From the NCBI GenBank assembly GCA_964507445.1, contig CAZDQF010000028.1:1-36914 (forward strand): a stretch of 36,914 nt of DNA. The letters run 5' to 3'. This document shows positions 31,913-36,914 of the stretch, one piece after another (position 1 is the stretch's first letter; every line of letters begins with the position of its first letter). The position numbers were made by a program, and so were the translations under genes. The notes under the pieces were generated by a model. It saw nothing but the letters and a program-made list of their open reading frames with translations, was not told the origin of the DNA and ran no database searches. Source of the stretch: GCA-2683135 sp964507445 (GTDB lineage Bacteria; Planctomycetota; GCA-002687715).

Positions 31913-33543
31913 TGGCGCCCCTGGGAACGAACTGCGTCGTCCTGCACGGCCACCTCCCCTGGGTTCACCACCCTCAGCACGAGGAGTACCTGGAAGAGGA
32001 CTGGTACCTGGAGGCGCTGAGCGAGACCTACCTGCCCCTGCTCATCGTCCTCGACGACCTCGCCCGGGACGGCGTGCCGGTGCGGCTGGCGGTGGGCCTG
32101 ACGCCGCCGCTGCTCGAGATGTTCCGCGCCCCCTCCCTGCGCGAGAAGGCGGACCGATACCTGCTGGCCCGTCGGGACTTCGCGGAGCAGGAGGTGTCCC
32201 GCACGGACGCGGGCCAGCCCCAACACAAGGCGGCGGCCCACTACCTCAAGCGGTTCGGCCAGCTGCGCCGGTACTGGGAGACCTGCGACCGTGACCCCAT
32301 CACCGCCTTCCGCCGCCACCAGGACGAAGGACGGCTGGAGATCCTCGCCTCCTGCGCCACCCACTCCCTCCTCCCCCTCCTGCACACGGACGCCGCCCGC
32401 CGCGCCCAGATCCGCATCGGCGTGGAGCTGTTCCGCGAGGTCTTCGGCAAGACCCCGACGGGCTTCTGGCTGCCCGAGTGCGCCTACATGGACGGCGCCG
32501 ACGCCATCCTCGCCGAGGAGGGGGTGCGCTGGGTGGTGGTGGAGCAACACGGCGTCACCGGCGCCCACCCCACACCCCCCGCGGGCGTCCACCGACCCAT
32601 CGTGACCTCGGGGGGCCTCCACGCCTTCGGCCGCGACCCCACCTCCTCACGGCAGGTGTGGGCGGCCGAGGTCGGATACCCGGGGGACCCGGAGTACCGC
32701 GAGCTCTACCGCGACGTGGGCTTCGACGCCCCCTACGAGGTCATCCGGCCCTACCTCCACGGCGACGGGGTCCGGCGCAACCTGGGCATCAAGTATCACC
32801 GCATCACCGGCAAGGTGGAGCTGCACGAGAAGGAGCCCTGGGACCCGGAGGCCGCCCGCGAGCGAGCCCGCGTCCACGCCGGCAACTTCCTCTGGAACCG
32901 CGGCGAGCAGGCCAAGGGCCTGGTGGATCAGCTCGGCGAGCCGCCGTGCATCCTCTCCCCCTACGACATGGAGCTGTTCGGCCACTGGTGGTACGAGGGC
33001 CCGTGGTTCCTGGAGCACGTGTTCCGCCAACAGGCGGACCCGCATCAGCGGGCCCCCGTACGCCTGGTCACTCCCTCCGACGTGCTCCGCGAGGCCGGCT
33101 CCCGACCCCGCGTCACCCCCGGCCTCTCCACCTGGGGCGAGGAGGGGTTCCTCAAGGTCTGGCTCAACGAGGACAACGCCTGGCTCCTACGCCACCAGCA
33201 CGAGCTGGAGCGCCGACTCATCGAACGGGTCAACGACTGGCCCGAACCGGACCACCGCCGCGCCGACCTCCTCGACCAGATGACCCGGGAGCTCCTCCTC
33301 CTCCAGTCCTCCGACTGGGCGTTCATCATCTCCAAGCAGACCCAGGTCCACTACGCCGAGCAACGGGCCCGCAACCACATCAGCCGCTTCCTCGCCATGG
33401 AGCAGGCCCTCACGGAGCCCGACACCCTCGACCCCGAACTCTGGGACGCCGCCACCGCCGAAGACAGCCTCTTCCCGGGCCTCTCCCACCGGGTCATGAC
33501 CGGCGGCCCCGCCACCCGCACCGGCCACCGCCTCGGATCCTGA
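31912..33543 (+). CDS. GH57 1,4-alpha-glucan branching enzyme (DUF1957 type)
   Basis: The 543-residue enzyme cuts alpha-1,4-glucan and re-attaches the piece by an alpha-1,6 bond. GH57 marks are the start VVLHGHLPWVHHP (conserved region I), TGFWLPECAY with nucleophile E189, and ILSPYDMELFGHWWYEGP with acid/base D352. It also has the C-terminal helical DUF1957 domain ending with SSDWAFIISKQTQVHYAEQRARNHI. These positions agree closely with the Thermus thermophilus branching enzyme (E184, D353). There is no GH13 GlgB in the window, so this is likely the main branching enzyme. It overlaps glgA by one base and has no ribosome-binding site of its own; the tRNA gene follows after 47 bases. Confidence 0.93.
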   Translation: MAPLGTNCVVLHGHLPWVHHPQHEEYLEEDWYLEALSETYLPLLIVLDDLARDGVPVRLAVGLTPPLLEMFRAPSLREKADRYLLARRDFAEQEVSRTDAGQPQHKAAAHYLKRFGQLRRYWETCDRDPITAFRRHQDEGRLEILASCATHSLLPLLHTDAARRAQIRIGVELFREVFGKTPTGFWLPECAYMDGADAILAEEGVRWVVVEQHGVTGAHPTPPAGVHRPIVTSGGLHAFGRDPTSSRQVWAAEVGYPGDPEYRELYRDVGFDAPYEVIRPYLHGDGVRRNLGIKYHRITGKVELHEKEPWDPEAARERARVHAGNFLWNRGEQAKGLVDQLGEPPCILSPYDMELFGHWWYEGPWFLEHVFRQQADPHQRAPVRLVTPSDVLREAGSRPRVTPGLSTWGEEGFLKVWLNEDNAWLLRHQHELERRLIERVNDWPEPDHRRADLLDQMTRELLLLQSSDWAFIISKQTQVHYAEQRARNHISRFLAMEQALTEPDTLDPELWDAATAEDSLFPGLSHRVMTGGPATRTGHRLGS

Positions 33544-33550
33544 CACCCGC

Positions 33551-33579
33551 TTGTCCACCCCCACCCTCGCTGGTAACTT
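33551..33579 (+). promoter_or_regulatory. Promoter of tRNA-Ala
   Basis: TTGTCC (33551-33556) and TAACTT (33574-33579) are separated by exactly 17 bases, with a TGG extension just before the -10 box. Transcription would start about 5 bases before the mature tRNA end. Confidence 0.65.
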
Positions 33580-33590
33580 GCGACCAAGCT

Positions 33591-33663
33591 GGGGGATTAG
33601 CTCAGTTGGGAGAGCGCCACAATGGCATTGTGGAGGTCAGGGGTTCGAATCCCCTATCCTCCA
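33591..33663 (+). tRNA. tRNA-Ala(GGC)
   Basis: The 73 bases fold into a full cloverleaf. The acceptor stem GGGGGAT pairs with ATCCTCC, the D arm is GCTC/GAGC, the anticodon stem CCACA/TGTGG encloses loop ATGGCAT with anticodon GGC, and the T arm is AGGGG TTCGAAT CCCCT. The acceptor has the G3:U70 wobble pair that is the identity element for alanine, and discriminator A73. The CCA end is not encoded (the next bases are TCC). It reads GCC codons, the favoured Ala codon in this GC-rich genome. Confidence 0.97.
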
Positions 33664-33670
33664 TCCAGCG

Positions 33671-33706
33671 AGCCCCGGGGTCTTCGGACTCCGGGGCTTT
33701 TCTTGT
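33671..33706 (+). terminator. Rho-independent terminator of tRNA-Ala
   Basis: A 12-base-pair stem (33671-33682 with 33687-33698, one G:U pair) closes on a stable TTCG tetraloop and is followed by TTTTCTTGT. It begins 8 bases after the tRNA, and the T-run is on the plus strand only. Confidence 0.9.
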
Positions 33707-33811
33707 CCCCTCTCCCCCGCACAACTCCGGACCCACTCCTCCACGGACGCCTCGTCGCGGCTACGCACGCGACGGGCTGGGCCGTCCGCAAGTGGTGAAC
33801 TGGTGAAGGCG

Positions 33812-36739
33812 CTAAGGCGTGATCCGGCGCGCAGGGCGCAGGCCGAGGTCGTTGGCGGTGGCGTCGGGGTCGCACCCGCGGCGGTACGCAGAGCGCGCGT
33901 TGCGGGCGACGTGGCCGAAGCTGCCGCCTCGGATGACGCGTTCGCGGGCGCCTAACCAGTGGGTACCCAGGCCGTCACCGGCGCGGGGCTGCCGTTCGTC
34001 GTAGCGGCCGTAGCCGTCCAGGCACCACTCCCACACGTTACCGTGGACGTCGTGCAGCCCGAACGGATTCGGCTTCAGGACTCCCACCGGGGCCAGGTTC
34101 ATGACGCCGTCGTCGAAGTCTCGTTGGTAGGAACCGTTGTAGATCCGGTCGCGAGCGGCGTCGCCGATGTTGGCGTAACCGGTGAGGAACTTCAGGTCAT
34201 CCCCGGTGGAGAACCGGGTGGTGGTGCCTCCTCGGCACGCCCGCTCCCACTGGGACTCCGTGGGCAGCTCCAGGCCCCAGCGGCGGCACGCCTCCCGACT
34301 CCGGGGCCAGGAGACGTTGGCGACTGGCATGCGCGGAGTCATGAGCTCACCCTGGTAGGTTTCTCCCGCCCGGAAATTGGACGGGTTGTCGGCATTCAGC
34401 CGCATCCACTGCCCCTGGGTCACCTCGTGCTTGGCGATCAGGTAGGCGTCCAGGGTGACGTCGTGCACCGGGCCTTCGTTGTTGTAGACCTGATCGTCCA
34501 CGTTGGGGAAGCCCGCGGGGTGGTCCTTGTCGGGCAACGTGGCCCCCATACGGAACCTCCCCCCCGGGATCAGCACCATGACCAGGCCTTCGGCCCCGGA
34601 GTCCGCGCGCAGCTTCACCTTGCCCGGGCCCAGGGGTTCGCCATCCCACTGTGGCCGTTGGCCGCTGGCCACGTGCCAGAACTCCCACAGATCGGAATCG
34701 CGGTCACGGCCCAAGGGCACCAGCCCCGGGATCGGTTTGAACTCGAGGTCGTGGTAGGGGGGCTCGGGACGAGAGAGATCCGCCAGGCAGCGGCGCCAGG
34801 ACTCAGCGTCGTCTTCCGCCAACCGCCGCTTCAGAGCCACGGCGTCGGCGAGACGCTGCTCCATGCCTGCGACCGTCACCGTCTTGGCCGTGGGCTCCGC
34901 CGTCAACGCGACCAACCCCGCCACCAGGTCCCGGAGTTTGTCATGCCGCAGCTGATCCCCTTCGTCCTCGAACGCCCAGGAGAACCGTATCGAGGTCGCC
35001 GCTTGCAGGCGCTCTCGCTCCGCTGTGAGTTCGGAGAGTTTGTCCCTCTCCGCGGTGACCGCCACAACGGCGGCCTCCCGCTGCGCCTCCAGCCGCAGCA
35101 GGGCTCGCTGCTCGACCCGCGACAGCCGGTCTTGGTGCTGCTTGTCTTCCAGGGCGTCCACCTGCCCTCGGAGCGTGTCGGCCGTCGCCGTCGCCTTGGC
35201 GACCTCCGCCTCCGCTCGTTCCAGGTCTCCGGCCAGTGTCTCCAGTCGCTGATGCTCCACCGCCAGCCGCTGCCGATCCGCCACCTCGTCGTAGCTCCCC
35301 TCCGCCCGAAGCGCCTCCAGCGCCGCTTCATGCTCAGGCAGCTTCGCCGTCAACGCCCGCGCCCTGGTGAGCCAGTCGCGGTATCCCGCTACGTTGTTTG
35401 GCACGGCCGGCCACAACCCACCGTCCGCCTCCGACACCAGGTCGTCCAGGCGGCGGCCGTCTGCCAGCCGCTCCCACTCCTTGAGGTTGGCTTGCGATTC
35501 CGCGGTCGTGGCTTCCAATTCCTGGTTGCTGCGTCCGAGGGCCGTGGCGCTGGCCTGGGCCTCCTCTGTCTTCGCCTGCAGCGCTGTGTTCTGCGACCAG
35601 ATCCAGATCAACCCCGTAGCCATGGCGAGGAAGAGGGCGGCGGTGAGGGTGGCGACCGCAGGGTTGCGCTGGGTCCAGCGGACCAGCTTGGTGAGCTGGC
35701 TTACGGGTTTGGCTTGGATCGGTTCGAAGGCGCGGAATCGGCGGAGGTCTTCCGCGAGGTCGAGGGCGGTCTGGTAGCGCCGGTCCCGGTCCTTTTCGGT
35801 GGCGGTCTGCACGATCACCGCCAGGTCCTTGGGGATGGACTTGTTGAGCTTGCGCAGGTCTGGGGGATCCTTGTGCAGGATCTGTTGGTAGAGGCCGTCA
35901 CGGGTGGGAGCCTCGAACGGGCGCTTGAGGCAAAGGCACTCGAAGAGGGTGACGCCGAGAGCCCAGACATCGGCGCGACGGTCCACCTGCATGCGTTGGG
36001 CGAGGAGTTGCTCCGGGGCCATGTACGCCGGAGTGCCGAAGATGTCGCCGGTCTGCGTGAGGGCGGGTTGGTCACCGTCGGATTCCCGGGCGAGCCCGAA
36101 ATCCAACAGCACCGGGTCGCCCTCCGGGGTGATCATGATGTTCCCCGGTTTGATGTCGCGGTGGATAACCCCGGCCTCGTGCGCGGAGTGGAGCGCACGG
36201 GCGGCGGCCTCCATGAGTTTCGCGATGCGCAGGATCTCGGCTTGTGTGGTCTGGGCGGCGGTGTCGGAGCTGGGGGCGTCCGCCTCCGTGTCCTCGAACT
36301 CCTCGTCATCCTCGAGGTCGATGAAGCTCAGAGCCTCACTCACTCCGTCGGCGGTGGCGGACGCGATCCGGTTCGACAGGCTCTCCCCCTCCACCAGCCG
36401 CATCGCCATGTACGGCACCCCCTGCGCCGTACCGGTCTCATACACTGTGCAGATCCCGGGGTGCTCCAGCCTGGATGCGATGGCCGCCTCCCTCCGGAAC
36501 CGCTCCACCACCTGCTCCGTCGCCGCTCCCCAGCTCGTCAACACCTTCAACGCCACCCGTCGCCCGAGCCGCGTATCCTCCGCCAGATACACCAGCCCCT
36601 GCCCACCACGGCCCAGCTCCCGGACGACCGCGTACGGACCGATCTTCTCCGAGGACAGCTCATCACCGCTCCGGTCCCCCGGAACCGGCTGCGTCGACGG
36701 GTACTCAGGATCAGGTTGCGGGGAATCGGCTTCGGTCAT
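33812..36739 (-). CDS. Ser/Thr protein kinase with transmembrane, coiled-coil and FGE/SUMF1-type domains
   Basis: The 975-residue protein has a cytoplasmic Hanks-type kinase domain (about 35-335): Gly loop GRGGQG (43-48), K65 in VALKV, E84, catalytic HRDIKPGN with D195, DFG (213-215) and GTPAYMAPE (235-243). All key residues are present, so it should be active. An acidic insert (about 126-168) interrupts the small/large lobe region. One membrane segment follows (about 361-381), then a long coiled coil (about 385-600). The C-terminal FGE/SUMF1-like domain (about 720-975) has MVLIPGGRFRMGA, LPTESQWERACRGG, GNVWEWCLDGYG and RVIRGGSF, but it lacks the Cys pair of true formylglycine-generating enzymes. 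It is probably a transmembrane sensor kinase with an external ligand-binding domain. ATG 36739 fits the start. Confidence 0.92.
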   Translation of the reverse strand: MTEADSPQPDPEYPSTQPVPGDRSGDELSSEKIGPYAVVRELGRGGQGLVYLAEDTRLGRRVALKVLTSWGAATEQVVERFRREAAIASRLEHPGICTVYETGTAQGVPYMAMRLVEGESLSNRIASATADGVSEALSFIDLEDDEEFEDTEADAPSSDTAAQTTQAEILRIAKLMEAAARALHSAHEAGVIHRDIKPGNIMITPEGDPVLLDFGLARESDGDQPALTQTGDIFGTPAYMAPEQLLAQRMQVDRRADVWALGVTLFECLCLKRPFEAPTRDGLYQQILHKDPPDLRKLNKSIPKDLAVIVQTATEKDRDRRYQTALDLAEDLRRFRAFEPIQAKPVSQLTKLVRWTQRNPAVATLTAALFLAMATGLIWIWSQNTALQAKTEEAQASATALGRSNQELEATTAESQANLKEWERLADGRRLDDLVSEADGGLWPAVPNNVAGYRDWLTRARALTAKLPEHEAALEALRAEGSYDEVADRQRLAVEHQRLETLAGDLERAEAEVAKATATADTLRGQVDALEDKQHQDRLSRVEQRALLRLEAQREAAVVAVTAERDKLSELTAERERLQAATSIRFSWAFEDEGDQLRHDKLRDLVAGLVALTAEPTAKTVTVAGMEQRLADAVALKRRLAEDDAESWRRCLADLSRPEPPYHDLEFKPIPGLVPLGRDRDSDLWEFWHVASGQRPQWDGEPLGPGKVKLRADSGAEGLVMVLIPGGRFRMGATLPDKDHPAGFPNVDDQVYNNEGPVHDVTLDAYLIAKHEVTQGQWMRLNADNPSNFRAGETYQGELMTPRMPVANVSWPRSREACRRWGLELPTESQWERACRGGTTTRFSTGDDLKFLTGYANIGDAARDRIYNGSYQRDFDDGVMNLAPVGVLKPNPFGLHDVHGNVWEWCLDGYGRYDERQPRAGDGLGTHWLGARERVIRGGSFGHVARNARSAYRRGCDPDATANDLGLRPARRITP

Positions 36740-36914
36740 GGCTCAGGCTCCAGCGAGGCCCTACGCACCTCGCCCCACCCCTCCATTACCCGGACTTGGG
36801 CCGGTGTCTGGAATTATGTCGGGCCACTCTCCGCACGCCTCGGACCCTGGAACACCGTGAAGCCCGACTCACCTGGTCTCCCAGAGACTCAGTCCTAAAC
36901 GGAAACCGCGCGGG
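36740..36914. other. Upstream region of the kinase gene to the end of the window
   Basis: These 175 bases contain no gene I can support. On the minus strand CATAAT (36818-36813) is a possible -10 box for the kinase gene, about 75 bases before its ATG, with a poor -35. Nothing else was recognised. Confidence 0.35.

Noticed and set aside
33591..33663. tRNA-Ala as an integration (att) site
   Set aside because: No partial copy of the tRNA 3' end and no integrase gene were found in the window.
33959..36898. A 979-codon open frame antisense to nearly the whole kinase gene
   Set aside because: The kinase on the other strand has every family motif; the antisense translation has no recognisable domain. 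Long antisense frames are expected in very GC-rich DNA.
1..36914. CRISPR arrays, prophage genes, toxin-antitoxin or defence genes
   Set aside because: No regularly spaced repeats, cas genes, phage structural genes or restriction/defence domains were seen on either strand.

Overview
The window is a GC-rich bacterial chromosome segment, most likely from a planctomycete-like lineage (phylum Planctomycetota or a close relative). This is an inference from the gene mix. It has a 3-keto-disaccharide-hydrolase (DUF1080) secreted protein, a Ser/Thr kinase fused to a transmembrane segment and an FGE/SUMF1-type domain, a Gly-rich lipoprotein with a beta-propeller, and a secreted propeller-like protein whose C-terminal domain resembles those of marine planctomycete exoproteins. 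No 16S gene or other decisive marker is present.

Layout. (1) 1-7.5 kb: a surface-polysaccharide block. On + are a surface-carbohydrate (glycerophosphotransferase-like) protein and a cobalamin-type radical SAM enzyme. On - is an operon of a phytanoyl-CoA-dioxygenase-like protein, a GT92-type glycosyltransferase and an FkbM methyltransferase. The block is bordered by a clear transposase C-terminal remnant (7307-7489) and a doubtful one (1-159). (2) 7.6-10.6 kb: a large secreted lipoprotein on -. (3) 11.0-14.4 kb: a tight + operon ruvB / SpoIID-LytB / tgt. (4) 14.4-19.0 kb: an SH3-domain secreted coiled-coil protein (-), a DUF1080 protein (+), and an overlapping pair of phosphomannomutase and threonine aldolase genes (-). 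(5) 19.1-26.3 kb: a + run of GH15 glucoamylase-type enzyme, glgC, a small Cys-rich protein, a GT-C-like membrane protein and a secreted seven-repeat protein. (6) 26.3-29.9 kb: a - operon of three amidoligase-type enzymes (ATP-grasp with a Lys-rich tail, circularly permuted ATP-grasp, YbdK/GCS2-type carboxylate-amine ligase). (7) 30.0-33.5 kb: glgA fused to a C-terminal DUF4912-like domain, overlapping a GH57 branching enzyme. (8) A tRNA-Ala(GGC) with a good promoter and terminator, then the kinase-FGE protein on -.

How the genes work together. GlgC, GlgA and the GH57 branching enzyme make up a complete ADP-glucose route to a branched alpha-glucan, with GH15 as a possible degrading or trimming enzyme. 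The amidoligase operon sits between the two halves of this pathway and is the best candidate for an undescribed system: three ATP-dependent carboxylate-amine ligases, translationally coupled or closely spaced, with no obvious known product.

Limits. Starts were chosen by eye from family alignment, overlaps and ribosome-binding sites. No database search, composition calculation or structure prediction was run.
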